From: Actinocorallia aurantiaca
Lineage (GTDB): Bacteria; Actinomycetota; Actinomycetes; Streptosporangiales; Streptosporangiaceae
Direction of reading: 5' to 3'
Assembly (NCBI RefSeq): GCF_039533685.1
Contig: NZ_BAAATZ010000001.1
Coordinates: 62,001-126,000 of the forward strand
Length of the DNA stretch: 64,000 nt
Positions 25,799-35,135 of this stretch are shown here, piece by piece. Position 1 is the stretch's first letter. The number at the start of each line of letters is the position of its first letter. The position numbers were made by a program, and so were the translations under genes. The notes beneath the pieces are model-generated. The model made no database searches. It was not told where the DNA came from and saw only the letters and a program-made list of their open reading frames with translations.

Positions 25799-27968
25799 GG
25801 CCAAGGCGGGCGGACAGCTCCTTCAGCAGGTCGACGGCGGCCTCGGCGAGGACCGTGCCGGGCGGGAAGATGGCCGAGGCCCCGGCGGCGCGCAGCTCGT
25901 CGAAGTCCTGCGGGGGGATGACCCCGCCGACGACGATCATGATGTCCTCGCGGCCCAGCTCGGCCAGCGCGGACTTCAGAGCCGGCACCAGGGTGAGGTG
26001 CCCCGCGGCCAGGGAGTTGACGCCGACGATGTGCACGTCGGCCTCGACCGCCTGGCGGGCGACCTCCTCCGGGGTCTGGAACAGCGGGCCGACGTCGACG
26101 TCGAAGCCGAGGTCGGCGAAGCCGGAGGCGATCACCTTCTGGCCCCGGTCGTGGCCGTCCTGGCCCATCTTCGCCACCAGGATGCGGGGGCGGCGGCCCT
26201 CGTCCTCGGCGAAGTCGTCGGTCGCCTTGCGGGCGTTCTCGATCGCGGACACGGCTCCGGCCTCCTCCCGGTACACACCTGAGATGGTACGGATCGTGGC
26301 GGAGTGCCGTCCGTAGACCTTCTCCAGCGCGTCGGAGATCTCCCCGACGGTCGCCTTGGCGCGGGCGGCGTCGATGGCGAGCTTGAGCAGGTTGTGCTCG
26401 AGGTCGCCGACCTGGTCGGCCCCGGCGGCGGCCGTCAGCGCGTCGAGCGCGCGGGAGACGGCCTGCGGGTCGCGCTCGGCGCGCAGCCGCTCCAGCTTGG
26501 CGATCTGCTGGGTCCGGACGGAGGCGTTGTCGACCTTGAGGACGTCGATCATCTCGTCCACGTCGGGACGGTACTTGTTGACGCCGATCACCGGCTGGCG
26601 GCCGGAGTCGATGCGGGCCTGGGTGCGGGCCGCGGCCTCCTCGATGCGGAGCTTGGGCAGCCCCTCGTCGATGGCCTTGGCCATGCCGCCGAACTTCTCG
26701 ACCTCCTGGATGTGCTCCCAGGCGCGGGCGGCGAGGTCGTGGGTGAGCTTCTCCATGTAGTAGGAGCCGCCCCACGGGTCGATGGTGCGGGTGGTGCCGG
26801 ACTCCTGCTGGAGCAGCAGCTGGGTGTTGCGGGCGATGCGGGCGGAGAAGTCCGTCGGCAGCGCGAGCGCCTCGTCGAGGGCGTTGGTGTGCAGCGACTG
26901 GGTGTGGCCCTGGGTCGCGGCCATCGCCTCGACGCAGGTGCGCGCCACGTTGTTGTAGACGTCCTGGGCGGTCAGCGACCAGCCGGACGTCTGGGAGTGG
27001 GTGCGCAGCGACAGCGACTTGTCGTTCTTGGGGTCGAACTGCTTGACCAGCTTGGCCCAGAGCAGACGCCCGGCCCGCAGCTTGGCGACCTCCATGAAGA
27101 AGTTCATGCCGATCGCCCAGAAGAACGACAGCCGGGGCGCGAAGGAGTCGACGTCCATGCCCGCGGCCCGGCCCGCCCGGATGTACTCCACGCCGTCGGC
27201 GAGGGTGTACGCCAGCTCCAGGTCGGCCGTGGCTCCGGCCTCCTGGATGTGGTAGCCCGAGATGGAGATCGAGTTGTACTTCGGCATCTTCTGCGAGGTG
27301 TAAGCGAAGATGTCGGAGATGATCCGCATCGAGGGCGTGGGCGGGTAGATGTAGGTGTTGCGGACCATGAACTCCTTGAGGATGTCGTTCTGGATGGTCC
27401 CGGCCAGCTGCTCCGGCGCCACCCCCTGCTCCTCGGCGGCCACCACGTAGAGGGCCAGGATCGGCAGAACGGCACCGTTCATGGTCATCGACACCGACAT
27501 CTTGTCGAGGGGGATCCCGTCGAACAGCTGCCGCATGTCGTAGATCGAGTCGATCGCCACGCCCGCCATGCCGACGTCGCCGGCCACGCGCGGGTGGTCG
27601 GAGTCGTAGCCGCGGTGGGTGGCGAGGTCGAACGCGACCGACAGGCCCTTCTGGCCCGCCGCGAGGTTGCGGCGGTAGAAGGCGTTGGACTCCTCGGCGG
27701 TGGAGAACCCGGCGTACTGCCGGATCGTCCACGGCTGGGTCGCGTACATCGGCGCGTACGGGCCGCGCAGGAACGGCTTGATTCCGGGGAACGTGCCCAG
27801 GAAGTCGAGCCCGGACAGGTCCGAGGCGTCGTACAGCGGCTTGACGCCGATGCCTTCGGGCGTGTCCCATGCCGGACGGTCGCCGGCGGCCTCACGCCAC
27901 TGCTTTTCGAGGACGTCCGGCGCTACGGGCTCGCCCAGCGGGACGTCGGAGAAGTCGGGGATGCTCAT
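25791..27968 (-). CDS. mutB: Methylmalonyl-CoA mutase large (alpha) subunit
   Basis: 725-aa catalytic subunit that interconverts (R)-methylmalonyl-CoA and succinyl-CoA with adenosylcobalamin. The N-terminal TIM barrel contains RGPYAPMYATQPWTIRQYAG, the SVSMTMNGAVLP segment and the TGYS-equivalent SISISGYHIQEAGAT. The C-terminal B12-binding domain has the KMGQDGHDRGQKVIA motif, whose His coordinates cobalt, and GGVIPPQDF. The ATG at 27968 overlaps the mutA stop (ATGA). It links propionyl-CoA breakdown, or branched-chain and odd-chain catabolism, to the TCA cycle. Its product feeds the step catalysed by SucCD, encoded elsewhere in this window. Confidence 0.97.
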   Translation of the reverse strand: MSIPDFSDVPLGEPVAPDVLEKQWREAAGDRPAWDTPEGIGVKPLYDASDLSGLDFLGTFPGIKPFLRGPYAPMYATQPWTIRQYAGFSTAEESNAFYRRNLAAGQKGLSVAFDLATHRGYDSDHPRVAGDVGMAGVAIDSIYDMRQLFDGIPLDKMSVSMTMNGAVLPILALYVVAAEEQGVAPEQLAGTIQNDILKEFMVRNTYIYPPTPSMRIISDIFAYTSQKMPKYNSISISGYHIQEAGATADLELAYTLADGVEYIRAGRAAGMDVDSFAPRLSFFWAIGMNFFMEVAKLRAGRLLWAKLVKQFDPKNDKSLSLRTHSQTSGWSLTAQDVYNNVARTCVEAMAATQGHTQSLHTNALDEALALPTDFSARIARNTQLLLQQESGTTRTIDPWGGSYYMEKLTHDLAARAWEHIQEVEKFGGMAKAIDEGLPKLRIEEAAARTQARIDSGRQPVIGVNKYRPDVDEMIDVLKVDNASVRTQQIAKLERLRAERDPQAVSRALDALTAAAGADQVGDLEHNLLKLAIDAARAKATVGEISDALEKVYGRHSATIRTISGVYREEAGAVSAIENARKATDDFAEDEGRRPRILVAKMGQDGHDRGQKVIASGFADLGFDVDVGPLFQTPEEVARQAVEADVHIVGVNSLAAGHLTLVPALKSALAELGREDIMIVVGGVIPPQDFDELRAAGASAIFPPGTVLAEAAVDLLKELSARLGHA

Positions 27969-29710
27969 ACCGTCACTCCCAGGTCCCGGAGAGTGCCTTC
28001 CAGGACTTCGATCGCGTTGCACCCGGCGAAGACGTTGCCGTCCACCCCGGCGTACTCGCCCTTACCGGCCAGCCACACCCTGACCGCACCGCGCTCCTTC
28101 AGCGTCTTGGCGGCGGTCTCCGCCTGCTCGGCGTAGAGCTTGTCGCTGGAGCAGACGACCGCCACGCCGCCGTCGAACTCCTCGGGCGCGCCGGTGACCG
28201 TCTCGATGCCGCCGGCCTGGAACAGGTTGGCGGCGAAGCTCGCCCGCGCCGTGTGCACGGCGACCGGGCCGAGGGTCGCCAGGAAGACCTTCGGCCGGAC
28301 GGGCTGGGCGTCGGCCAGGTCGCGCAGGGCCTCGTAGTCCTGGGCGTAGGTGCGCTGAGGCAGGCCGCCGCTCAGCGGAGCCGGGGCCTCCTCGCGCTCG
28401 GGCAGCTTCTCGGCGAGGTTGGGGAACTCGCTGACGCCGGTCAGCGGGGCCTTGCGCCGGGCGAGGTCCTTGCGGCGCCTCTCCCAGGTGGCGGCGAGTT
28501 CGCGCTCGACCAGCCCGGACTCCAGCGCCGCGGCGAGGCCGCCGGCCTTCTCCAGGTCGGTGAACCACGTCCACGCGGCCTGGGCGAGCTGCTCGGTGAG
28601 CTGCTCGACGTACCAGGAGCCGCCGGCCGGGTCGACGACGCGGGCCAGGGAGGACTCCTCCAGCAGCAGCGTCTGGGTGTTGCGCGCGATCCGGCGCGAG
28701 AAGGCGTCGGGCAGGCCGATCCGGGCGTCGAACGGCTGGACGGTCACCGCGTCCGCGCCGCCGACTCCGGCGGCGAAGCACGCGACGGTCGTGCGCAGCA
28801 TGTTCACCCACGGGTCGCGCCTGGTCATCATCGCGCTGGACGTCACCGCGTGGATCCGCGCCGTGGTGTCGGACGCCCCCGAGAGGGAGGCGACCCTGGC
28901 CCACAGGCGGCGCGCGGCGCGCAGTTTGGCGATGGTGAGGAACTGGTCGGCGTGCGCGGCGTAGCGGAACTCCAGCTGCGCGGCGGCCTGGTCGACGCTC
29001 AGGCCGGCCTCGGTCAGCTCCCGCAGGTAGACCACGGCCGCGGCGAGGACCGCGCCGAGCTCCTGGGCGTCCGAGCCGCCCGCGTCGTGGTAGACGGTGC
29101 CGTCGACCGCGAAGGTGCGGATGCCCGGGAACTCGGCGGCGACGCGCTGCGCCAGGTCGACCGGGGTCGGGGTGGTCACGCCGGTGCGGGCGGCCAGGCC
29201 CAGCGGGTCGGCGCCCAGGTTGCCCAGGGAGGCGGGGCCGGCCAGCGCGAGGAACGCCTCGGCGGCCTGCCGGGTCTGCGGTCCGGCGTCCAGGACGACC
29301 GGCGCCAGGTCGGTGTGCACTCCCCTGAGCGCCTCGCCCAGCCCCGAGACCGGGACGCCCGCGGCGCCGACGGCCAGCCACACCGAGGTGGCGCCGTTCT
29401 CCAGGTCGGCGAGGATCGCCTCCCTGGTCCGCTCCGGCAGCGGGTCCGCGTGCCGCTGCCTCACGTCCCACCTGGCCGGGTCGTCGTCACCGTCGCGCGG
29501 CGCGGTGGCGAACGGGCGGGAGGCGACCGCCTCTTCGGCGGTGTAGAGGGGTGCGATCGGGACCCCGTCGTAGGACCGCCTCGTGAGCAGGTCCTCGACG
29601 GCGTCGAGAGGGGTGTCTTCGGTGGCGGCTCCGGACTTGCGGAGTACGCCCTTCAATAGCTCCCGCCAACGCTCGCGCTCAGCTTGGGGGAAGGCAGCAG
29701 CCAACTCCAT
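27965..29710 (-). CDS. mutA: Methylmalonyl-CoA mutase small (beta) subunit
   Basis: 581-aa subunit, paralogous to MutB but with a degenerate C-terminal cobalamin domain (no DxHxxG), as expected for the non-catalytic chain. The N-terminus (ELAAAFPQAERERWRELLKG) and VPIAPLYTAEEA, RVVDPAGGSWYVEQLTEQLA and IARNTQTLLLEES are typical. The ATG at 29710 is chosen by family alignment; upstream extensions cross the next gene's region. No strong ribosome-binding site is visible. It is the first gene of mutA-mutB-meaB and is preceded by a divergent-free gap of 47 nt to the small membrane gene. Confidence 0.95.
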   Translation of the reverse strand: MELAAAFPQAERERWRELLKGVLRKSGAATEDTPLDAVEDLLTRRSYDGVPIAPLYTAEEAVASRPFATAPRDGDDDPARWDVRQRHADPLPERTREAILADLENGATSVWLAVGAAGVPVSGLGEALRGVHTDLAPVVLDAGPQTRQAAEAFLALAGPASLGNLGADPLGLAARTGVTTPTPVDLAQRVAAEFPGIRTFAVDGTVYHDAGGSDAQELGAVLAAAVVYLRELTEAGLSVDQAAAQLEFRYAAHADQFLTIAKLRAARRLWARVASLSGASDTTARIHAVTSSAMMTRRDPWVNMLRTTVACFAAGVGGADAVTVQPFDARIGLPDAFSRRIARNTQTLLLEESSLARVVDPAGGSWYVEQLTEQLAQAAWTWFTDLEKAGGLAAALESGLVERELAATWERRRKDLARRKAPLTGVSEFPNLAEKLPEREEAPAPLSGGLPQRTYAQDYEALRDLADAQPVRPKVFLATLGPVAVHTARASFAANLFQAGGIETVTGAPEEFDGGVAVVCSSDKLYAEQAETAAKTLKERGAVRVWLAGKGEYAGVDGNVFAGCNAIEVLEGTLRDLGVTV

Positions 29711-29757
29711 GTGAGGGATGGTAAGCGAGCCCTTGTCGGGGGCGTGCGACCGGGGTG

Positions 29758-29964
29758 TCAAGATGCCTTCTTCCAGGCCCCCCACCCGATCCTCGCGAGG
29801 ATCACGGCGAAGACCACGTTCGCTGCGGCCAGGATGTAGTGGATCACGTAGAAAGCCGTCGCCCGCCTCGGTCCGCTGCCCAGGTTCTTGGCGAGCATGA
29901 TCCATTCAAAGGCCGTGAACGCGGCCAGGGCCAGCAGGAACACGGCAGAACGTCGAGATGTCAT
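29758..29964 (-). CDS. SCO4848-type small membrane protein
   Basis: 68-aa protein with two membrane helices (about residues 6-24 and 39-60) and a basic C-terminus ending GWGAWKKAS. Size, sequence pattern and location opposite a D-Ala-D-Ala carboxypeptidase gene match the actinobacterial SCO4848 family membrane proteins, which lie beside SCO4847. The conserved neighbourhood suggests a role in the envelope. No biochemical function is known to me. Confidence 0.8.
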   Translation of the reverse strand: MTSRRSAVFLLALAAFTAFEWIMLAKNLGSGPRRATAFYVIHYILAAANVVFAVILARIGWGAWKKAS

Positions 29965-30008
29965 CCTCGCAGGGTAGGCGGCGCCGGGATCCGGACGGTT
30001 AGGCTCTC

Positions 30009-31115
30009 GTGCTCATGGGAGCACCGCACAGAGCCGCCGCCGCGGCTGCCGCCGCCATGCTGACCGTCGCGCTCACCCCCGGCACCGCCGTGGCCGCGCC
30101 GGACACCCCGCTGAAGAAGCTCAAGGCGGGATCGTGGATCATCGCGGACGCCGACACCGGCGAGGTGCTGGCCGCGCGCAACCCGCACCGCAGATTCCTG
30201 CCCGCCAGCACCCAGAAGGTGCTCACCGCGGTCACCCTCATCCCCCGGCTGGGCGATCAGACCATGATCCAGCCGACCCGGGAGAGCGTGGAGCCCGAGG
30301 GCACCAAGGTCGGCATGACGCCGAAGCTGACCTACCCCTCCGGCGACCTGTTCCGGGCGCTGCTCATGGCCTCGGCGAACGACGCGGCCATGACCCTGAC
30401 CCTGCCGCAGGGCGGGATGAAGCCGACCCTGGACCTGATGAACGCCGAGGCGAAGCGGATCGGCGCGGTGGACACGCTCGCGGGCTCCCCCAACGGCCTG
30501 GACGTCGACCTGGGGCTGAACGTCAAGACGCAGTACACGACCTCCTACGACCTGGCGCTGATCCTGCGCGAGGGGCTGAAGATGCCCGGGTTCGTCGAGT
30601 ACGCGGCGACCGTCCACTCGACCTTCCCCGCGCTGCGTCCGGCGAAGGTCGACAAGAAGACCAAGAAGAAGACCCCGGCCAAGCGCTACAAGATGCCGAT
30701 CTACTCCCACATCCGGATGCTGCCGGGCGAGTCCCGGGCCTACAAGGGGTTCATCGCCGGCAAGAACGGCTACACCAACGCGGCCCGTCAGACGTTCGTG
30801 GGCGCGGCCGAACGGAACGGGCGGCGGATCATCATCGCGCTGATGAAGGCCGAGAGCCTGTGGGACAACGCCGAGACGCTCTTCGACTGGGGTTTCGCCA
30901 ACGCGGGGAAGGTGGAGCCGGTCGAGGCGCTGGCGCAGCCCGTCCCCTCGGCGTCGGAGAGCCCGTCCACGGCCGCGCGGCGCGAGTCGCAGAAGGGCGG
31001 CTCCGAGAAGGAGTCCGGTTCCAACGATCTGTTGCTGGGCGCGGTCGGCGGCGGCTTCATCCTCGCGGGCATGGCGGTGCTGCTGTTCCGGCGCAGGCCC
31101 GCCTCCACCGAATGA
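30009..31115 (+). CDS. D-alanyl-D-alanine carboxypeptidase (serine-type, PBP5/S11 family)
   Basis: 368-aa secreted, membrane-anchored penicillin-binding protein that trims the terminal D-Ala of peptidoglycan stem peptides. The signal peptide ends near AVAAPDT. The three active-site motifs are SxxK (PASTQK), SxN (MASANDAA) and KTG as KNG (AGKNGYTN). A Ser-rich stalk precedes a C-terminal membrane anchor (LLLGAVGGGFILAGMAVLLF) and an RRR stop-transfer. The start is GTG 30009 or ATG 30015. A TAGGCT hexamer just upstream suggests a leaderless transcript (inference). Confidence 0.92.
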   Translation: MLMGAPHRAAAAAAAAMLTVALTPGTAVAAPDTPLKKLKAGSWIIADADTGEVLAARNPHRRFLPASTQKVLTAVTLIPRLGDQTMIQPTRESVEPEGTKVGMTPKLTYPSGDLFRALLMASANDAAMTLTLPQGGMKPTLDLMNAEAKRIGAVDTLAGSPNGLDVDLGLNVKTQYTTSYDLALILREGLKMPGFVEYAATVHSTFPALRPAKVDKKTKKKTPAKRYKMPIYSHIRMLPGESRAYKGFIAGKNGYTNAARQTFVGAAERNGRRIIIALMKAESLWDNAETLFDWGFANAGKVEPVEALAQPVPSASESPSTAARRESQKGGSEKESGSNDLLLGAVGGGFILAGMAVLLFRRRPASTE

Positions 31116-31120
31116 GCCCC

Positions 31121-31155
31121 GGCGTCCGCCGTCCGGGCCGTACGGCGGGCGCCGT
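31121..31155. terminator. Hairpin between convergent genes
   Basis: CGGCGTCCGCCGT pairs with ACGGCGGGCGCCG (13 bp with one T-G wobble, 9-nt loop). It lies directly after the carboxypeptidase stop and abuts the stop of the convergent gene, so it may end both transcripts. Confidence 0.55.
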
Positions 31156-31631
31156 CAGCGGCGCACCAGCAGCCGCACCTCGTTGTCGCCGGGCCTGTGG
31201 TCGGGGACGGTGGTGCGCACCTCCGCCCTTCCCCGGCCCCTGCCCCGGAGCCTGACCTCGAGGCTCTCGCCGGACGGCAGGTCGGGCCAGGAGCATCCCG
31301 TCGGGTCGCAGGAGGCGCGGAGGCGCCCCTTCAGGGGGCGCAGGTCGAGGGTGACCGGGCCGGTCCCGTGCGGGCCGCGGTTGTGGATGCGCACGGTGCG
31401 GCCGCTGACCGTCACGTGCACGTCCGCGACGGAAGGCGGTGCGGGCGTGCTCGGGGAGGCCTCCTTCGAGGGCTCCTGCGCGGTTCTGGACGCTCCGGAG
31501 CGCGCCGCCTCCCGGCGCGGGTCGGGCAGGGAGGCGACCAGCGCGCACACCGCGGCCGCCGCCACCGCACCGGCTCCGAACGGTATGAGCGCCTGCCTTT
31601 TCGTTTTCGGCGCCTTCGGCGGTTTAGTCAC
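31155..31631 (-). CDS. Hypothetical membrane-anchored protein with DUF11/CARDB-like sandwich
   Basis: 158-aa protein: a basic N-terminus (KPPKAPKTKRQAL), one membrane segment (about 16-34), a Ser/Pro-rich linker, then a small beta-sandwich (VHVTVSGRTVRIHNRGPHG to the C-terminus) with a Cys pair CDPTGC. The start GTG 31631 has GGGAG 8 nt upstream; GTG 31646 is the alternative. I do not recognise a specific family. The IHNRGPHGTGPV pattern resembles the NxGP motif of DUF11/CARDB modules also present in the proteins at 37940 and 39212. Confidence 0.65.
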   Translation of the reverse strand: MTKPPKAPKTKRQALIPFGAGAVAAAAVCALVASLPDPRREAARSGASRTAQEPSKEASPSTPAPPSVADVHVTVSGRTVRIHNRGPHGTGPVTLDLRPLKGRLRASCDPTGCSWPDLPSGESLEVRLRGRGRGRAEVRTTVPDHRPGDNEVRLLVRR

Positions 31632-31711
31632 TTTAAGCACTCCCACGGATTCGCTGCGTCACGACGTTAGCGCGTCCGCGGGAGAGACGGCGCCCTTCTG
31701 GAGCCCCGCCT

Positions 31712-33016
31712 TCACTTCTCGCCATCGGTGAGATTCTCCCGGCGCGTCAGCAGCCGTGCCGCCAGCAGGACGGCCGCCGCCGCGCACGAGAGCGTCAGCG
31801 CCGCCTCCACCCGGGCCAGCGCGGGCAGCGGTACCAGGCACACCGCCGCGAAGACGCCGAAGGCCGCGCTCCAGCACAGCGCGTTGTCGCGGTGCCGCCG
31901 CAGCGCGACCAGCCCGGCCTGGAAGACCTGCGCCAGCATGTAGAGACCGGTCGCGGCGGCCAGCACCACCAGGTGGCCGCGGCCCAGGTCGAACCCGTCG
32001 CCGAAGGCCAGGCGCACCGCCACGGGCCCGAGGGCGGCGGCGGCCAGCACCCCGCCGAGCGCGACCGCGCCGGTCGCCGCCAGCACCCCGCGCAGCTTCG
32101 CCCGGAACGCCGCGTGATCACCGGCGGCCAGCGCCGCCGACAGTCCGGGCAGGAGAACGGCCTGCACGCCCTGGAACAGGAACAGCGGGATCCGGGCGAT
32201 GACGAAGGCGGCGAGGAACCGTCCGGCGGTGCCGTCGCGTCCGGACAGGGGCTGGAGCACGACCAGCGCCGCGTTGGCCACCGCCTGGGCGGCCGTCCCG
32301 GCCAGCAGCAGCCAGCCGAGGTTGGCCGACAGCTCCGACCAGGAGGCGGGCGGCCCGGGGCGGAGCGCCCCGCGCAGCCCCGGCAGGGTCAGCGGCAGCG
32401 CCGCCAGCGGAGCCAGTGCCAGCAGCCACAGGTAGGGCCCGACGGTGTGGACTCCCAGCCCGAGCAGCACGGCGCAGACGGCCATGCGCACGACGCCCTC
32501 CACACCGAGCTGGGCCGAGTACCAGCCGAACCGCGTCGAGCCCGCGTAGATCCCGCGCGTCACGTACCCCGCCGCCATCACGGCCAGGGCCAGGGCGAGC
32601 ACCCCCAGCGGGGTCCATCCGCCGGAGAACAGGCCCGAGGCCAGCAGGGGCGACAGCAGGAGCCCGGCCGCCAGCAGCAGGGCCAGGACCCCCGCGGAGG
32701 CCAGCGCGACCTTGCCGACCAGCGGGCCCGTGCCCGCGCCCCTGGCCGAGCGGGCCGCGAACGCCCGTCCCAGCTCCTGTTCGAACGGCAGGAACGCGCC
32801 GATCCCGAACGTGTAGACCAGGGTCCAGAGCGTGGAGAGCGAGGCGAAGGCGACCGGGCCGACCGCCCGGGCGGAGACGGCCAGGTAGACGCCGCCCGAC
32901 AGTCCCAGCAGGACCAGGCCCGCGGCCATCGTCACGGCGCCCGTCCGCACCGTCTGGAGGGGGACCGGCACGACCGCGGGCGCCGTCACGGCGGACGCTC
33001 CGGAGGGCGTCGCCAT
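31712..33016 (-). CDS. Wzx/MATE-like flippase family membrane protein
   Basis: 434-aa polytopic protein with about 12-14 hydrophobic segments and few charges, in the pattern of the polysaccharide biosynthesis / MOP flippase superfamily. The first region reads VYLAVSARAVGPVAFASLSTLW and the next LPFEQELGRAFAARSARG, both typical of Wzx-like members. The start is ATG 33016. The gene is divergent from YihY/BrkB, with 76 nt between. The likely substrate is a lipid-linked glycan; no glycosyltransferases lie beside it. Confidence 0.75.
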   Translation of the reverse strand: MATPSGASAVTAPAVVPVPLQTVRTGAVTMAAGLVLLGLSGGVYLAVSARAVGPVAFASLSTLWTLVYTFGIGAFLPFEQELGRAFAARSARGAGTGPLVGKVALASAGVLALLLAAGLLLSPLLASGLFSGGWTPLGVLALALAVMAAGYVTRGIYAGSTRFGWYSAQLGVEGVVRMAVCAVLLGLGVHTVGPYLWLLALAPLAALPLTLPGLRGALRPGPPASWSELSANLGWLLLAGTAAQAVANAALVVLQPLSGRDGTAGRFLAAFVIARIPLFLFQGVQAVLLPGLSAALAAGDHAAFRAKLRGVLAATGAVALGGVLAAAALGPVAVRLAFGDGFDLGRGHLVVLAAATGLYMLAQVFQAGLVALRRHRDNALCWSAAFGVFAAVCLVPLPALARVEAALTLSCAAAAVLLAARLLTRRENLTDGEK

Positions 33017-33092
33017 GCCCCACCGCCCTTTCGTGTCCCGTCCGATTCCAGAACGTCACCGGGCGGCCCGGTCCGGCGGATACAGTCCACTG

Positions 33093-34037
33093 GTGACCCG
33101 GCTGACCGACCCGGTGGTGCAGCGTTTCGAGGCCATCCAGCAGAAGACCGCCACCAGGCTAAGGAGCCTACGCACGCAACGCCCTTGGTTCGACCATATT
33201 GTCCGAACCGTCCGCCGTTACGACGAGGAGAACGGCGAGCAGCTCGCCGCCGCCCTGACCTTCTACTCCTTCCTCGCCTTCTTCCCGATGATCGCCCTGG
33301 CGTACGCGCTCCTGGGCTACGTCGTGCACTTCAGCGAGACCTTCCGCGACTACCTGATCCAGTCCCTGGACGAGTACCTGCCCGGCCTCGCCTCCCAGCT
33401 GGGCGTCGAGCAGATCGCCCAGGCCAGGGTCGGCGCGAGCCTCATCGCCCTGATCGGCCTGAGCTGGGCCGGGCTGGGCTGGGCCGCCAACCTGCGCGAG
33501 TCGATCCGCGTCCTGTGGGGGCGCGCGCCGCGCAGCGCCGGCAACTTCTTCCTGCTGAAGCTGCGCGACCTGACCATCATCGCCTTCCTGGGCGTCATGC
33601 TGATCTGCTCGGTCGCCGCCACCACGATCGCCGTCCGCCTGACCAGCTTCACCCTGGAGCAGCTGAGCCTGACCGACTCCGTCTGGGCCTGGCTCAGCCT
33701 CCGCGTCGCCTCCCTGACGGTCGCCCTGCTGTTCAACACGGCGATCTTCCTGGTGGTGTTCACCCGCATGTCGGGCACCAACGCCCCGCACAAGCACGTC
33801 GTCAAGGGCGCCCTGGTCGCCGCCGTCGGCTTCGAGCTCCTCAAGACCGCGGGCGCCTACCTCTTCGGCTACGTCACCAGCAACCCGATCTACGCCTCGT
33901 TCGCCGTCCTCGTCGGCGTGCTCATCTGGATGAACCTGCTGGCACGGATGACCTTCCTGGTCGTCGCCTGGACCGCCACGCTCGGGCACGTCGAACGCAC
34001 CGACACGCTGCTCAACCCCGACCCCGACGCGGCGTGA
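33093..34037 (+). CDS. YihY/virulence factor BrkB family membrane protein
   Basis: 314-aa integral membrane protein. Family features: RTVRRYDEENGEQLAAALTFYSFLAFFPM near residues 35-65 (partly quoted), then six hydrophobic helices. Between them lie LRESIRVLWGRAPRSAGNFF, KHVVKGALVAAVGFELLK and the C-terminal ARMTFLVVAWTATLGHVE. The GTG start at 33093 follows a TACAGT hexamer at 33081-33086 by 6 nt and has no ribosome-binding site; a leaderless mRNA is likely (inference). The function of the family is poorly defined; it is often considered a transporter or envelope protein. Confidence 0.88.
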   Translation: MTRLTDPVVQRFEAIQQKTATRLRSLRTQRPWFDHIVRTVRRYDEENGEQLAAALTFYSFLAFFPMIALAYALLGYVVHFSETFRDYLIQSLDEYLPGLASQLGVEQIAQARVGASLIALIGLSWAGLGWAANLRESIRVLWGRAPRSAGNFFLLKLRDLTIIAFLGVMLICSVAATTIAVRLTSFTLEQLSLTDSVWAWLSLRVASLTVALLFNTAIFLVVFTRMSGTNAPHKHVVKGALVAAVGFELLKTAGAYLFGYVTSNPIYASFAVLVGVLIWMNLLARMTFLVVAWTATLGHVERTDTLLNPDPDAA

Positions 34038-34043
34038 GCGCGC

Positions 34044-35135
34044 TCAGGACAGGCGGGCCGCCCCCGGCGAGGCCACGGCCTCCAGGTAGGACGGCGGCCG
34101 CCACGAGCGGGCGGCGTAGGCCTCGTCGACGGCCTGCCTGACCCGGGCGATCCGGTCCCGGTGGACCAGCACGATGACGGAGCCGCCGAACCCGCCGCCG
34201 ATCATCCGGCCGCCCCTCGCGCCGCCCGTGACCGCGGCCTCCACCGCCACGTCGGCCTGCGGCCAGGAGACCTGGTAGAGGTCGCGCAGCGACAGGTGGG
34301 AGGCGGTGAGCATGGCGCCGACCTCGGGGGCCGCGCCGGCCTTGAGCAGGCCGACCGTGGCCTGCACCCGGTGGTTCTCGGTGACGACGTGCTGGACGCG
34401 CCTGCGCAGCACCGGGTCGACCAGCCGGGACAGGGACGCGGCCAGGTCCTCGACGTCGCGCAGGGCCGGGACGCCCAGCAGCCCGGCCGCCTTCTCGCAC
34501 TCCGCCCGGCGGTCGGCGTAGCGGCCGTCGTCCAGGGAGTGCCTGACCCCGGTGTCGACCACGAGGACGCGGTGCTCCCCCAGGTCGAGGGGGACCTGGG
34601 CGGACAGGCCCGTCCGGCAGTCCAGCAGGAGTGCGTGGTCGCGCTCGCACAGCAGGGACGCCGACTGGTCCAGGATGCCCGACGGCACCCCCGCGTAGGC
34701 GTTCTCCGCCCGCTGCGTGATCTTGACGAGCTCCCTGCGGTCGGCCTTCACCCCGTACAGGCCGGTCAGCGCCAGGGCCGTCGCGCACTCCAGCGCGGCC
34801 GAGGACGACAGGCCCGCGCCCGTCGGCAGGTCGGAGGTGAAGCGCAGGGTCGCGCCGCCGACGAGGTAGCCGGCCTCGGCCAGGGCTCCGGCGACCCCCG
34901 CCGGGTAGGCGGCCCAGCCCCGCACCCTCCCGGGCGCCAGCCCGTCCAGCTCCACCACTTCCCGCTGCCCGCCCGAATGCAGCTCCAGCAGGCCGTCGTC
35001 CCTGCGCTCGCCCTCCGCCGTGATGCCCTGCGGCAGCGCGAAGGGCAGGACGAAGCCCTCGTTGTAGTCGGTGTGCTCCCCGATCAGGTTGACCCGTCCG
35101 GGAGCGTGCCAGGTCCCCTTCGCCGTTCCGTTCAT
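34044..35135 (-). CDS. galK: Galactokinase
   Basis: 363-aa GHMP kinase that phosphorylates alpha-galactose at C1. Motifs: GRVNLIGEHTDYNEGFVLP (galactose signature, residues about 13-31), the ATP loop LPTGAGLSSSAALE, and the C-terminal GGRMIGGGFGGSVIVLV. The ATG at 35135 overlaps the galE stop (ATGA). No galT lies in the operon here, so galactose-1-phosphate must be handled by a gene elsewhere or by another route. Confidence 0.95.
   Translation of the reverse strand: MNGTAKGTWHAPGRVNLIGEHTDYNEGFVLPFALPQGITAEGERRDDGLLELHSGGQREVVELDGLAPGRVRGWAAYPAGVAGALAEAGYLVGGATLRFTSDLPTGAGLSSSAALECATALALTGLYGVKADRRELVKITQRAENAYAGVPSGILDQSASLLCERDHALLLDCRTGLSAQVPLDLGEHRVLVVDTGVRHSLDDGRYADRRAECEKAAGLLGVPALRDVEDLAASLSRLVDPVLRRRVQHVVTENHRVQATVGLLKAGAAPEVGAMLTASHLSLRDLYQVSWPQADVAVEAAVTGGARGGRMIGGGFGGSVIVLVHRDRIARVRQAVDEAYAARSWRPPSYLEAVASPGAARLS

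Noticed and set aside
22844..25921. 1025-codon plus-strand frame
   Set aside because: It covers the MFS end, the alpha/beta-hydrolase and meaB in wrong frames; the composition is typical of an antisense shadow.
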